Below are positions 9,511 through 19,289 of a stretch of DNA of 64,000 bases, piece by piece; position 1 is the stretch's first letter; each line of letters begins with the position of its first letter. Below the pieces are notes generated by a model. That model searched no databases. It was not told the origin of the DNA and saw only the letters and a program-made list of their open reading frames with translations. The position numbers and the translations under genes were made by a program. Location: NCBI RefSeq assembly GCF_000817775.3, contig NZ_JTHE03000013.1:25638-89637 (forward strand). The letters run 5' to 3'. The DNA is from Lyngbya confervoides BDU141951. GTDB lineage: Bacteria; Cyanobacteriota; Cyanobacteriia; Thermosynechococcales; Thermosynechococcaceae.

Positions 9511-10040
9511 GGCTGCTTGCGCCAATGACCAATCCCGACCCAGATCCGCTCTAGATCGGGTTGGTCAAAGGCCGGAATCCAGTCTTGAAGCACCTGTTGC
9601 ATGAGATCGATGCCGCCAATCTCGTGGAGCCGGCGACCGCAGGATTGGGCCGTTCTGTAAGACTCTGGCCGAGAAAAGGGGCAGCGCTGATGGGCTCCCA
9701 GCGCACAGCGCTGGTCTTCATGCAGACTGAGTTCAAGAAGACGAATAATCGCTTTGCTGGCCAGGATACCATCGTAGGGTAAAAAGCTGGGATGGTGGAT
9801 TAAGTTAGGGACAAATCCCTCTCGACAGCGACGGAGAAGGGTTCTCGCCCTGGCCCGCGCCGCCTGATCTTGATCAATTTGCTGCTGATTGTACTGCTGC
9901 TGTTGTCGATAGGCAGCTTCATCCATCACCTCCGCCGCAATGGGTTGGGTCGGAGTCTCCCCATGGGCGGGCCGGACCGAGCCAGGGTGATCCGGGGTGG
10001 GCTTGAAGGGGAGAAGGCGATCGCGGGCAGAGTCGGTCAT
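9507..10040 (-). CDS. conserved-looking hypothetical protein
   Basis: A 177-residue soluble protein, not recognised. It has a polar N-terminus, a Gln-rich stretch (YRQQQQYNQQQIDQDQ), a basic helix (ARARARTLLRRCREG) and a His/Cys-bearing C-terminal half (HHPSFLPYDGIL, CALGAHQRCPF, SCGRRLHEIGG). The frame is open to 10112, but the ATG at 10040 (MTDSARD) gives a compact start. The gene is convergent with the CsgG-like gene and divergent from the gene at 10152. I assign no function. Confidence 0.62.
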   Translation of the reverse strand: MTDSARDRLLPFKPTPDHPGSVRPAHGETPTQPIAAEVMDEAAYRQQQQYNQQQIDQDQAARARARTLLRRCREGFVPNLIHHPSFLPYDGILASKAIIRLLELSLHEDQRCALGAHQRCPFSRPESYRTAQSCGRRLHEIGGIDLMQQVLQDWIPAFDQPDLERIWVGIGHWRKQP

Positions 10041-10151
10041 CGTCACACTCCGAATGCAGAAAACAGGGCAGATTCGAGAAAACAGGTCAAAAGTCCACTC
10101 CTCCAAGGGCACCCTAACCTATATTGTGCCTACCATGAGGACCTCTGGGCG

Positions 10152-10958
10152 ATGGCATTGATTGCTGATCTAGACATTCATCCTGAAAAATCCCGCATCT
10201 TGAAGCTGCTCTATTTCGTGGTTCATCAGCATTGGGTCACTCATGATTCCATGCTGATGAATCATTCCATTCAGGGGCTGTGCCAGGAACTCATGCAGCA
10301 AACGCCCGAGGATATAGAGTCCCGGCTGATCCAAAGCGCCATGAAGCTGAATAAGCCCCAAACCTATCTAAAGCTGGCACACCTGATTACGGGAGCGCTT
10401 CAGCCCTCCTCTGAACCGCCCACCAGCGAGTTAGACCACTTTGGGCTTCGCTTTGCGCTGCATCAGGGACTCAATCCCTATAAGGCCAAGATTCTGCTCT
10501 ACGGGCTGATGCAGGTGAGCGAGGAGAATCGAGAGGGGCCTGAACCATCCCAGGCTGAACTGCCCCAACTTACTCCCCCTCAGATTGAACAGGCCCTCAA
10601 ACCATATTCCCTCGATCAGCTCTGCCAGCAGGTGATGATCCGATTTCCAACCCCCTCAAGCCTGCGTCACGCCTGCCAGCGTCTTCCCCACCTATCGCTG
10701 TTTGGACCTTATGCTGAACAGCTTCAACTCATCCAAACCCTCAGTTCCATCCTGAGCCCCCATCTGGCTCCGGCAGTCTCCTCGCCTCGATCTCAGTCCC
10801 AACCTGAGGCGCAGGCTGAGGACGCACAGGTTAGGGACGCACAGGTTAGGGACGCACAGGTTAGGAGCGCCCAGTCTACCCTCACAGAGGATCACACCTG
10901 TCTCATGATGTCGGTGATAGGCCCCCCCCCTTTCCCCCGCCGCTGCTCAACGCTTTGA
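10152..10958 (+). CDS. hypothetical protein with DAQVR repeats
   Basis: About 268 residues, soluble, mostly helical and rich in Gln/Leu; not recognised. The frame is open from 9870, but the upstream part overlaps the opposite-strand gene and reads as low-quality sequence, so I take the ATG at 10152 (MALIADLDIHPEKSR) with GAGGA about 10 nt before it. From residue 224 three exact copies of DAQVR are encoded by a 15-bp tandem repeat. The last 12 codons run through a C9 tract at 10922-10930. Changing the frame there would fuse the protein to the following pentapeptide gene, 13 bp downstream, so the annotated C-terminus is uncertain. Confidence 0.6.
   Translation: MALIADLDIHPEKSRILKLLYFVVHQHWVTHDSMLMNHSIQGLCQELMQQTPEDIESRLIQSAMKLNKPQTYLKLAHLITGALQPSSEPPTSELDHFGLRFALHQGLNPYKAKILLYGLMQVSEENREGPEPSQAELPQLTPPQIEQALKPYSLDQLCQQVMIRFPTPSSLRHACQRLPHLSLFGPYAEQLQLIQTLSSILSPHLAPAVSSPRSQSQPEAQAEDAQVRDAQVRDAQVRSAQSTLTEDHTCLMMSVIGPPPFPRRCSTL
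10821..10865. repeat. 15-bp coding tandem repeat, 3 copies
   Basis: GACGCACAGGTTAGG occurs three times in a row without mismatch, encoding DAQVR three times near the C-terminus of the hypothetical gene at 10152. Confidence 0.95.
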
Positions 10959-10971
10959 ACTCCTCCCGCTG

Positions 10972-11964
10972 ATGTCACCGGAAACCATCCTTCAACGATA
11001 TTCTCAGGGCGATCGCAATTTTGCCGGTGCCCATCTCCCCCGTGCCCAAATGCCTCAGGCAGATCTGATTAACGCCAGCTTTGAGCAGGCCACCTTGACT
11101 GGGATTAACCTGCGGCTGAGCTACCTCAATCGCGTCAACTTCCACAAGGGGCAATTGCGCTATGCCCAGCTCATGGGGGCGAACCTCAACCAGGCCGATC
11201 TGCGAGAGAGCAATCTGCGCGATGCCTCTCTCCACGGGGCAAGCCTGCAAGGGGCCAACTTAACCCAGGCCAATCTTGCCTTTGCCGATCTCACCGATGC
11301 CAACCTCATTGCGGCGGATCTGCGTTCGGCCAACCTCAGCTCGGCCAATTTAAGCGGAGCCTGCCTCCGCCGGGCCAACTTCACCGCCGACCTCCGCCAG
11401 GACAGTGCCAACCTGAGTGGAGCGGTGATGGACGATGCGGACTTTCAGGGGGCCAACCTCCGTCACGCCAATTTATCACGCACCAGCCTGCGGGGCGCCA
11501 ACCTGAGCGGGGCCAACCTGCGGGGCGCCAACCTGCGCATGGCAGACCTCAGCGGCGCTATCCTCACTGGAGCCACCTTGGCAGAGGTCAACTTGAGCGA
11601 GAGTCAGCTCTGCCAAGCCAACATCCGAGACACAAACCTGGAGCGCTGTATCCTGAGCGATAGTGATCTCAGTGGCAGCTGTTTGGCCGGGTCCATTCTC
11701 AGTGAAGTCAATCTGCTGCGGGCCAATTTAACCCAAGCCAACCTCTCAGGGGCAAAACTAGCCCGCGCCGACCTCAGCCGCGCCCAGATCGTGGGGGCCG
11801 ATCTGAGCGAGGCAACGCTGGTCAAAGCCTATCTGGCCCGAGCCAATTTAACCGGATCCATCCTCGTGCGCGCTAACTTTAACCAGGCCGACTTAAGCAG
11901 CGCGATCTTAGTGGATGTGCATTGGCAAGATACGATCATGCCCGATGGTACGCTCCGCAGTTAG
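10972..11964 (+). CDS. pentapeptide-repeat protein
   Basis: A 330-residue protein almost entirely made of A(D/N)LXX pentapeptides from about residue 20 to the end, predicted to fold as a right-handed quadrilateral beta-helix. The short N-terminus SPETILQRYSQGDRNFAG is the usual cap of cyanobacterial members, which supports the ATG at 10972. It has no signal peptide, membrane segment or fused domain. One repeat is interrupted at about residues 143-150 (TADLRQDSANLSG). Function is unknown for most of the family. It is 13 bp downstream of the hypothetical gene and may be translationally linked to it. Confidence 0.93.
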   Translation: MSPETILQRYSQGDRNFAGAHLPRAQMPQADLINASFEQATLTGINLRLSYLNRVNFHKGQLRYAQLMGANLNQADLRESNLRDASLHGASLQGANLTQANLAFADLTDANLIAADLRSANLSSANLSGACLRRANFTADLRQDSANLSGAVMDDADFQGANLRHANLSRTSLRGANLSGANLRGANLRMADLSGAILTGATLAEVNLSESQLCQANIRDTNLERCILSDSDLSGSCLAGSILSEVNLLRANLTQANLSGAKLARADLSRAQIVGADLSEATLVKAYLARANLTGSILVRANFNQADLSSAILVDVHWQDTIMPDGTLRS

Positions 11965-12053
11965 TCAGGTATATTTCATTAAGGCTAGATAGACCTTATT
12001 CACTGATCCCTAGATCCCCTAGCCTGACGCGGTGTTTCGGGAAGACAATTGCC

Positions 12054-13388
12054 TTGGCTCAAGTTATTCTGACGGATATTTGCAAGAGCTTTCCAGCTCG
12101 GCGAGGAGAACCCTCAGGGGAGTTTTCTGGGGTGGAACCCGGTCTGCCCGGTGCGGGATCCTCCGCCAAGACCTCTCCCGCCCAGGCTGCTTCTCCTGGG
12201 ACTCAGGGAAAGGGCCAGGTGCAGATTTTGCAGCATATTCAGCTCCAAATTCAAGATGGGGAGTTCATGGTGCTGGTGGGGCCGTCGGGCTGTGGAAAAA
12301 GCACCTTGCTGCGCTTGATTGCCGGGCTTGATACGCCCACCGCTGGGCAAATTCGGGTGGGCGATCGCCTGGTGAATGATCTTGCCCCCAAGGCCCGAGA
12401 CATTGCCATGGTCTTTCAGAGCTATGCCCTCTACCCCCACATGACGGTCTATGACAACCTGGCCTTTGGTCTGCGCCGCACCGGGTTCAAGGGACTGGGT
12501 GCACCGAAGGGCGCACTACCGGGGCAGCAGTGGGCGGAAAATGCCCTGATGGTGATCACCCGAAAACTACCCAGATCCCTTCGATATCAATCGGCTCGCG
12601 AACGGGCCATTGCGGGGCATGTGCAGCAGGTGGCGGGGATGCTACAGATTGAGGGCCTGCTCAAGCGCTTTCCTAAGGAGCTTTCGGGGGGGCAAAAACA
12701 GCGGGTGGCGCTGGGACGAGCCATGGCTCGAAATCCCCAGGTGTTTTTGATGGATGAACCCCTCTCTAACCTGGATGCCAAGCTGCGGGCACAAACCCGT
12801 GCCCAGATTGTGAGGCTTCAGAAGCAGTTAGGCACCACGACCATATACGTCACCCATGATCAAACCGAGGCCATGACCATGGGCGATCGCATTGCCGTGA
12901 TGAACGCCGGGGTGATTCAGCAGCTAGCCACCCCCCTGGAGCTGTACAACCGTCCAGCCAATCGCTTCGTGGCCGCTTTCATTGGTTCGCCGCCCATGAA
13001 CTTCCTACGAATGCAAGTCAAAGACTCCCAAACGCTCTCTCACCGATCCTTTCAGCTACATCTGCCCGAATTCCAGGCCCACTTGGGCCAGCGCCTGGGT
13101 CAGTGGCTAGATTTGGGGGTTCGCCCGGAGCACATGGATCTGGCCTCCGAGGCTGAGGCGCATCTGCCCATTGAAGTGGAGTTGGTGGAGGCCCTGGGCC
13201 ATGAAACCTTTATTCGCTTTTCCCTGGGGGCAGGAGAGGTCTATGGAGAGGAGGGGCGGGAACTGTTCCATGCCCGCATCACCCCGGATCACGAAGTGCA
13301 CCTTGGCGATCGCCTCCATTTGCGGCTGCAGTTTGACAAGCTCCATTTTTTTGAGGCCCAATCGGGTCAGGCCCTGCCCTGGACCTGA
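12054..13388 (+). CDS. ABC transporter ATPase, MalK/UgpC type
   Basis: The cytoplasmic ATPase subunit of a carbohydrate-type ABC importer. Walker A GPSGCGKST, Q-loop MVFQSYALYPHMTVYDN, signature LSGGQKQR, Walker B VFLMDEPLSNLD and switch THDQTEA are intact, and a C-terminal OB-type regulatory domain follows. I chose the TTG at 12054 because it gives MAQVILTDICKSFPAR, the usual N-terminus; upstream codons overlap the pentapeptide gene. At 445 residues it is longer than the usual 350-370. It carries a Pro/Gly/Ala/Ser-rich insertion of about 35 residues before QILQHIQLQI and a second one of about 45 residues after LAFGLRR. No permease or binding protein is adjacent, so it may serve several importers. 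Confidence 0.9.
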   Translation: MAQVILTDICKSFPARRGEPSGEFSGVEPGLPGAGSSAKTSPAQAASPGTQGKGQVQILQHIQLQIQDGEFMVLVGPSGCGKSTLLRLIAGLDTPTAGQIRVGDRLVNDLAPKARDIAMVFQSYALYPHMTVYDNLAFGLRRTGFKGLGAPKGALPGQQWAENALMVITRKLPRSLRYQSARERAIAGHVQQVAGMLQIEGLLKRFPKELSGGQKQRVALGRAMARNPQVFLMDEPLSNLDAKLRAQTRAQIVRLQKQLGTTTIYVTHDQTEAMTMGDRIAVMNAGVIQQLATPLELYNRPANRFVAAFIGSPPMNFLRMQVKDSQTLSHRSFQLHLPEFQAHLGQRLGQWLDLGVRPEHMDLASEAEAHLPIEVELVEALGHETFIRFSLGAGEVYGEEGRELFHARITPDHEVHLGDRLHLRLQFDKLHFFEAQSGQALPWT

Positions 13389-13432
13389 TCCAAACCAGAG
13401 CAACCGTTACCCAAAGCTCAAGGATCTAAGCT

Positions 13433-13526
13433 GAGACGCCTAAGCGATGAGACGCCTAAGCGATGAGACACCTAAACAGTGAGAGATCTAAACAGTGAGA
13501 AATCTAAAGCGAGACACCTAAACCGA
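13433..13526. repeat. 16-bp tandem repeat, about 6 copies
   Basis: Units like GAGACGCCTAAGCGAT start at 13433, 13449, 13465, 13481 and 13497, with a shortened copy at 13511. They fill the spacer between two convergent genes, and the last copy reaches the stop codon of the large kinase gene. Confidence 0.88.
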
Positions 13527-16500
13527 CAAATACTGGCGTCTTAAGACCTCTGCCACTCGCTGATAGGACTGCCGGAGCTGGCCCAAAACCGCAGCAGACT
13601 CTTCCAGCGCATTGGCCTTAGCCTGGATTTCGAGGAGGGCGCATTGTTCAACCACCTGCACAGCGCCAATGTTGGCACTCCCAGATCGCAAGCCATGGGC
13701 CGCCTGACGCAGAGCCTGGGCATCCTGGTGAGTAATGGCCTGTTGAATCGCCTGAATCCGGGCCGGACTGTCGTCCAAATAATCAGACACGATCTGCTTT
13801 AAGACCAGCGGCGCATCCTCTCCGGCCAGATCGCGAATATCTTCTAAAATCTGGGGATCTAAGCAATGAGGGCAAGGATCAGCCGGGGAAGCAGCAGGGG
13901 GCGGTTGCATGATTAAATCCTCTAGGGTAGAACGACAGCGCCAAAGATGCCGGGGAAACCGATCAGAACGCACCACTTCTAGCAGCTTGTTCAGCAAAGC
14001 CTCTGAACGGATGGGTTTGGCGATGAAGTCCTGCATACCCACCTGAAGACATTGTGTCCGATGCTCGTCAGTGGCATAGGCGGTCATGGCCATAATATAG
14101 GGACGCCGATCCGGGGGAAAGATCCGGCAAATCTCTCGGGTCGCGCTCAGCCCATCCATCACCGGCATTTCCATATCCATCAGCACCAGGGGAAACGAGG
14201 ACTGCCCCAGCCGGTCCAGGGCTTGCTGGCCGTTCCCGGCCACCGTCACCTGGCACCCCATTTTTTGGAGCATCAGGGTAGCCACCTGTTGATTCACCGG
14301 GTTGTCCTCCACTAGGAGAATCTCCAGCCCCTGCAGGTCGGGCGAGGCGAGGAGGCGAGGGGCGGCAGGAACCGCCGCCGGTCGAACCTCCGGAGGCAAA
14401 TCCGCAGCCTGGCTGCCCAGCCCCTCAGGCAGGTCACACGTCGTTTCCAAGGCAACGATAAAGAAAAACTCTGTGCCCACTTGATCCGGGTCGAAGCCAT
14501 GGGCCTGAAAGAAGGGGGGAGAGGACGCTGGCCAGCGCGCCGGACTCTGGCCCGAGAGGGTTCCCTGACTGTGCAGCCAAATTTGTCCACCCATGAGCTG
14601 GGTCAGCTGACGCGCAATGGCCAGGCCCAGACCCGTACCGCCATAGCGACGAGTAATGGAGGCATCCACCTGGGAAAAGGACTGGAACAGTTTCCCTTGC
14701 TGATGCTCGGGAATGCCAATCCCCGTATCTTGAACCCGAAAGCACAGATGCAAGTTCCGAGGTGGCTGGAAGGAGAAGGCCGTCACCGCCAGGGAAACCC
14801 CGCCGGAGTCGGTAAACTTAATGGCGTTGGCCATTAAATTTAGCAAAATCTGGCGCAGGCGCATCTGGTCCCCCCGCAGCCCATCCGGCAGCGCGGGGTC
14901 GATTTGTACCGTCAATGCAAGCCCCTGCTGCTGGGCCTGGTAGCCGAGCATCTGGCAAACCTCCTGCATCATGGAGCGCAGCTGAAAGGGGTGCTGATCC
15001 AGGGTCAATTGCCCCGATTCCACCTTGGAAAAGTCGAGAATATCGTTGATGAGCGCCAGCAATCCTTCCCCACTGTCTTGAATGGTTTTGGCAAAACTTG
15101 CCTGTTGGGGAGTGAGGGGCGTATCGCTTAAGAGCCCGGACATGCCGATAATGGCATTCATGGGGGTGCGAATTTCGTGACTCATGGTGGCAAGAAACTG
15201 GCTTTTGGCCACGTTGGCCGCCCTGGCTTTTTCCATGGCTACCTGTAGTTCCTGGTTGCGATCGCGCAGCTGGTCCTTGGTATCTTGCTCCTGTTTTAGG
15301 AGCAGGGAATGGGCAATGGCCACCCCCACCTGGGCCGCAATGGCCTCTAAAAACCGAACTTCATCGAAGCTCCAAGCACGCGGCTTAAAGCTTTCATGGA
15401 GGCTAATGAGTCCCAGGGCCTTCCCCTGGTAGGCAATTCTGACGGACAAGAGGGCACGAATTTGCTGGGGCGCACAGACCGAGTCCAGCAGCAGGGTGGA
15501 TCGCACCGATTGCACATCATCCACGGGCAGAGCGTCATCCTGGGCCATCACCCTTTGAATGTAGGGGCTTTGCTCCCAGGGCGCCCCCCCGTGCATCAGC
15601 GATCGCACATCCTCCACCCGGTATTCCGCCACCACGGGCAAGGCCTGGGCTTTGTCGTGGAAATGCAGGACGCAGCGACTCACCTGGAAGGCCAGCCCCA
15701 CCACATTCACCACCTGTAGGAAGGTTTCCTCCAGGTCCAGGCTATGGTGAAGCTGCTGAACCACTTGCTTCATTAAAATGTTTTGCTGGAGCTGTTTACG
15801 GACGTGATAGAGGCTCTCAAAGCGATCCAGCTCGCTGCCCAGCCACTGGGTCATCATCTGGATCAATTCCCCATCCTTAGGCTGCATCCGCGGCCCCGAC
15901 TCCCGGCGATCGCTCCAGAACTCCAGTAAGTCTTGATCCTTCTGATCGCGCCCCACGGGCGCCACCAGCACGCAAAGGGTACGGCCAGGCCCTTCGGCAA
16001 CCCGACGCGGATCGCGCGGGTCACACTGCCCAGGTTCCAGGGTAAAAATCTGATAGGAACTTTCAAAGGCCTGTAATAGGGCACTGAGATAGGCCGATTC
16101 CGCCTCCGCCCCGTCTAGATCAAAGCTGTAATCCGGGGGCAGAGCCAGGCTCTCGTCCTCCATAGAGACGCTATCCAATACTTGAATCTGTCGTCCCTGG
16201 CGGGTATAGAGCGTTCCCACCTCAAACCCAAACCACTGACAGCCCAACCTCAGCAGGCGACAAATTCGCTCCTCAAGAGTGACCTCCTGCGCACAAATCA
16301 CCTCACGTAAGAGGCAGTCGCGGCGCTCGCGTTCCTGGGTTAGCAGGCGCTGCACCGTAATATCCTGAGCAAAGATGCGAATCAGCTCACTGCTGGGAAT
16401 AATTTGCAGCCGCTGCTCGTACACCGACCCGTTCCAGCGAACTTCCCGGCGAAGGGTATCCGTCGACTGGGGCTGCTCCACGCGATCAACCCCCTGCAGG

Positions 16501-17222
16501 AAGGGATGATGACAGCCCTGCTGCTTGAGATCTGGCATTAACTGGTGAGCCGCGGGGTTTGCGTAGGTCACCTGCCCAGCAAAATCCATTTCGACAATGG
16601 GGTTAGGAATCAGCTCCGGAATGGAGGCGAGCCGCATCAGGGCCGCTTCGCGCACATCTTCTGAGGCGGATAAAGAGGTTTTGTAAATGGCCGATTTCGG
16701 CAGATTCCGGGTTTGGAAAAACCCCGATAAATCCTCGGCTTCGCAGGACTCTTCAAACTCTAGGTCGGACAGATTAGCCAGGAGGTAATATTTGGCGGTG
16801 ACATCCCGACCGAGCAAAATTTCATCTCCATGGACTAAATCGCGCAGGGTACACTTTTGCCCATTGACCCAGGTGCCATTGGTACTGGGTTTGCCATTGA
16901 GATCCCCATCTTGAAGCCGAAACTGGTACTCGGCCTCACCCGGAAGGGTCAGCCGCAGTAGGATGGCCTGGGACCGGGACACGGTCGCTGAATCTAAAAC
17001 AATCGCATTGTGTTCATGGCGACCAATGGTGTAGGTGGCTTCCTCCAGAACCACGGTTCTTTTGCCAGAACGGTCGTGAATCGAGAGGACGTGGCGAAGT
17101 TTTTGGCGTCCTAAATCCGTGGGAGGCAGATCTGTGGGAGAAGGGTCTAGCACAGGTTTTAAGGAGTCCTGAGAGAGAACGTTAGCAGGAGCGCGTCCGG
17201 GAGAGGGGACGCCCGGTTGCAT
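13518..17222 (-). CDS. FHA-PAS-GAF hybrid histidine kinase with HPt
   Basis: A multi-domain hybrid sensor kinase of about 1234 residues. In order it has: an FHA domain (about 43-150; [22 protein letters not shown]), a PAS domain (about 195-290; [17 protein letters not shown]), two GAF-like domains (about 320-680), a coiled linker, HisKA ([14 protein letters not shown]), HATPase ([26 protein letters not shown]), a receiver ([27 protein letters not shown]) and an HPt domain ([14 protein letters not shown]). No membrane segment is seen, so it is cytoplasmic. The FHA domain could couple it to Ser/Thr phosphorylation. The chosen ATG overlaps the upstream glycosyltransferase gene by 41 bp; a later start is possible. 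Its output pathway is unknown. Confidence 0.92.
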   Translation of the reverse strand: MQPGVPSPGRAPANVLSQDSLKPVLDPSPTDLPPTDLGRQKLRHVLSIHDRSGKRTVVLEEATYTIGRHEHNAIVLDSATVSRSQAILLRLTLPGEAEYQFRLQDGDLNGKPSTNGTWVNGQKCTLRDLVHGDEILLGRDVTAKYYLLANLSDLEFEESCEAEDLSGFFQTRNLPKSAIYKTSLSASEDVREAALMRLASIPELIPNPIVEMDFAGQVTYANPAAHQLMPDLKQQGCHHPFLQGVDRVEQPQSTDTLRREVRWNGSVYEQRLQIIPSSELIRIFAQDITVQRLLTQERERRDCLLREVICAQEVTLEERICRLLRLGCQWFGFEVGTLYTRQGRQIQVLDSVSMEDESLALPPDYSFDLDGAEAESAYLSALLQAFESSYQIFTLEPGQCDPRDPRRVAEGPGRTLCVLVAPVGRDQKDQDLLEFWSDRRESGPRMQPKDGELIQMMTQWLGSELDRFESLYHVRKQLQQNILMKQVVQQLHHSLDLEETFLQVVNVVGLAFQVSRCVLHFHDKAQALPVVAEYRVEDVRSLMHGGAPWEQSPYIQRVMAQDDALPVDDVQSVRSTLLLDSVCAPQQIRALLSVRIAYQGKALGLISLHESFKPRAWSFDEVRFLEAIAAQVGVAIAHSLLLKQEQDTKDQLRDRNQELQVAMEKARAANVAKSQFLATMSHEIRTPMNAIIGMSGLLSDTPLTPQQASFAKTIQDSGEGLLALINDILDFSKVESGQLTLDQHPFQLRSMMQEVCQMLGYQAQQQGLALTVQIDPALPDGLRGDQMRLRQILLNLMANAIKFTDSGGVSLAVTAFSFQPPRNLHLCFRVQDTGIGIPEHQQGKLFQSFSQVDASITRRYGGTGLGLAIARQLTQLMGGQIWLHSQGTLSGQSPARWPASSPPFFQAHGFDPDQVGTEFFFIVALETTCDLPEGLGSQAADLPPEVRPAAVPAAPRLLASPDLQGLEILLVEDNPVNQQVATLMLQKMGCQVTVAGNGQQALDRLGQSSFPLVLMDMEMPVMDGLSATREICRIFPPDRRPYIMAMTAYATDEHRTQCLQVGMQDFIAKPIRSEALLNKLLEVVRSDRFPRHLWRCRSTLEDLIMQPPPAASPADPCPHCLDPQILEDIRDLAGEDAPLVLKQIVSDYLDDSPARIQAIQQAITHQDAQALRQAAHGLRSGSANIGAVQVVEQCALLEIQAKANALEESAAVLGQLRQSYQRVAEVLRRQYLSV

Positions 17223-18465
17223 AGTGATGCTGTAGGGTGGAATACAGATCCAGCATGCGGGTGGTAATGTAGTCCCAATCGTAGTTTGCCCGAACCTTCC
17301 GATAGCCTTGACATCCCATCTGATGCCGCCATTTTGGATGGTCCAGGCAGCGCAGAATAGCCTGGGCAATGGCCTGGGGAGAGGGCACCACAATTAATCC
17401 ATCGCCCTCATGATCAATCAAACTGCGGATCACGGGGAGATCCGCGGCAATGACCGGCTTTTCATACTGCCAGGCCTCCACGTAGGCCGCCCCAGAACTT
17501 TCATGGAGAGAGGGCAGACAAAACAGGTCACAGGCTGCCAGGGCCGAAGCCTGGTCGGCTAAGGGGAGATCCCCCAGGTACAGAATGCGCGGATCCTGGA
17601 CGGTCTGAAAGAACAGGCGAGATTCCGGGGTGGGAGTTCCGACAAACACAAATCGGGCCTCTGGATATCGTTTCCAAACGAGGGGAGCCGATTGGCACAG
17701 GGCGCGATAGCCTTTCTCTGGACGCTGTTTTGCCAGAAACAAAATCACGGGATGATTGCCAAGGTGATAGCGGCGGCGAAATTGGCGGGGTCGGGCCGGA
17801 CCTCGCACCAATGGCCCCACCGGACAGACGTAAATTAACTGGGGCTGCACGCCCTGACGGATTAACCAGTCCTTCTCAAATTGGGTCATGGCAATCAGGG
17901 CATCCGAACGGCGGTAGAGACTCAGAAGCGATCGCGGTGCCCGTTGATCGAGATGATTCACATACACCAGGGGCGTCAGAATAAACGGCTTTTTTTGAGC
18001 GTGGGCCACCCGCTGGGCGGCCCGGACACTAGCCGTCATCCCCGTGTAAACGGCATGGATCATTTCATAGGGCTGGGCAATTCGGGCAATGGGTCGCTGG
18101 ACACTCAGCCGCAGCAGCGTGCCGTACCAGAACCGCGCCCAGCGATGCTGCTCGTAGCGCTGGGCCAGCTGCTGCAGTCCCCAGCGCCAGGGCGATGGAG
18201 GGCCAAGCTGGTAGATGGGCGTGCAGCCATCACTCAGGGTGAGGGTGGGATTATGGGCAAAGGCTATTTCCTTCGACACCGGCTCATCGGCGGTGTGTCG
18301 AATCACCCCAAGGTCGTAGTTCTGCGCCCTGAGATGAAAGATCAGCTCGCGGGTATGGAGAGGCGTCCCGGCGATCGCGGGCCAGTAACGAGATACATGA
18401 AATAAAATCCTGGGGGACGCCTGCTGGGTCCAGATATCATGATTGATCTCAGGATTTTGGAGCAT
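17182..18465 (-). CDS. glycosyltransferase family 4
   Basis: A 427-residue GT-B enzyme transferring a sugar from a nucleotide donor. The acceptor-side N-terminal domain begins [26 protein letters not shown]. The donor-side domain shows [59 protein letters not shown], with the E-x7-E motif at ESSGAAYVE. The ATG at 18465 (MLQNPEIN) avoids a long Ala/Gly leader. The 3' end overlaps the start of the hybrid kinase by 41 bp, suggesting co-transcription. It is next to the exopolysaccharide island and probably contributes to it; acceptor and sugar are unknown. Confidence 0.88.
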   Translation of the reverse strand: MLQNPEINHDIWTQQASPRILFHVSRYWPAIAGTPLHTRELIFHLRAQNYDLGVIRHTADEPVSKEIAFAHNPTLTLSDGCTPIYQLGPPSPWRWGLQQLAQRYEQHRWARFWYGTLLRLSVQRPIARIAQPYEMIHAVYTGMTASVRAAQRVAHAQKKPFILTPLVYVNHLDQRAPRSLLSLYRRSDALIAMTQFEKDWLIRQGVQPQLIYVCPVGPLVRGPARPRQFRRRYHLGNHPVILFLAKQRPEKGYRALCQSAPLVWKRYPEARFVFVGTPTPESRLFFQTVQDPRILYLGDLPLADQASALAACDLFCLPSLHESSGAAYVEAWQYEKPVIAADLPVIRSLIDHEGDGLIVVPSPQAIAQAILRCLDHPKWRHQMGCQGYRKVRANYDWDYITTRMLDLYSTLQHHYATGRPLSRTRSC

Positions 18466-18616
18466 TAGAGCGAGAAAAGATAACGGTGCGGTGGTGAGCT
18501 TAGAGTGCCCTTGTGCTGCGGCCATCGCACATCCGGAGGAGATCTGCCCAAGCGCCCTGTGGGGTCTACCCAATCCCTCTCATCCCAGCCCAGAGAGCAC
18601 CGTCTTCATGCGCCGA

Positions 18617-19111
18617 TCAAGACTCCGACACCTCTGTTTCACGGTGGGGCGCCTCAAACTGCTTTTCAAAGGTCAAACAATTGCGATCGTTCTCTGTACG
18701 CCCCAAGGCAATCCTCCAGCCAAACTCTTGCCGTAACTTCAAGAAAATCTGCACCCCCCACTGGCGTTCCTGTGCCAGAGGATCATAGTCAGGCCGCTGC
18801 AGGGTTTGCGCTCTCCCCTGGAGTGCAGCCTCCAGGTCAAAGGGCGGTCCCCAGTCCCAAATCATGAGCTGAAGGCGCTGCGAAAACAGCGCTAGCCGGA
18901 CATCAATGGGGGTTTCGGGGGGCAGCTGACGATGGGCATGGCGAACCGCATTGGAGAATCCCTCAATCAGGGCCATGTTCACCTGCTGCCAAACCGTCTC
19001 GGGACAGTCAGCGGGTTTTGCTGTGGAAAGCCACTGCACAACCTGGGGAAGCTGATTGAGATCCGTACTGAATCGCTGCTGAAATTGCCGATGGGGAAGA
19101 TCACGAACCAT
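18617..19111 (-). CDS. RsbW-like anti-sigma / serine kinase ATPase
   Basis: A 164-residue protein with a GHKL fold of the HATPase_c_2/RsbW type. The N box ALIEGFSNAVRHAHR and the G1-like WDWGPPFDLEAAL are visible, and ERQWGVQIFLKLRQEFG corresponds to the G2/lid region, though without a classical GLG. Proteins of this class phosphorylate anti-sigma antagonists or bind sigma factors in partner-switching pathways. In cyanobacteria they are often paired with PP2C phosphatases, none of which is adjacent. A perfect 7-bp inverted repeat lies about 20-35 bp upstream of the ATG. It may regulate the polysaccharide genes around it, but that is inference from position. Confidence 0.83.
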   Translation of the reverse strand: MVRDLPHRQFQQRFSTDLNQLPQVVQWLSTAKPADCPETVWQQVNMALIEGFSNAVRHAHRQLPPETPIDVRLALFSQRLQLMIWDWGPPFDLEAALQGRAQTLQRPDYDPLAQERQWGVQIFLKLRQEFGWRIALGRTENDRNCLTFEKQFEAPHRETEVSES

Positions 19112-19131
19112 ACCTGGGAAAAACCCAAAGT

Positions 19132-19146
19132 TATACGCTGCGTATA
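19132..19146 (-). promoter_or_regulatory. inverted repeat TATACGC-T-GCGTATA, possible operator
   Basis: A perfect 7+1+7 palindrome sits 21-35 bp upstream of the RsbW-like gene. It contains TATAC elements that could also be a -10 region, so a repressor binding here would block transcription. No matching regulator is recognised. Confidence 0.45.
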
Positions 19147-19289
19147 CTTTAAATCAAACAGGACTCTTCCAGCTTAGAGATATCAACCCTTAGCGGTCCT
19201 TCAGGTTCCCAAGCCCCGCGCGCCAATCAGCCGCAATTTGGAGCCCGGACCCATGGGGAGTTGGGATTGACCGGTTTGAAATAAGCCTT

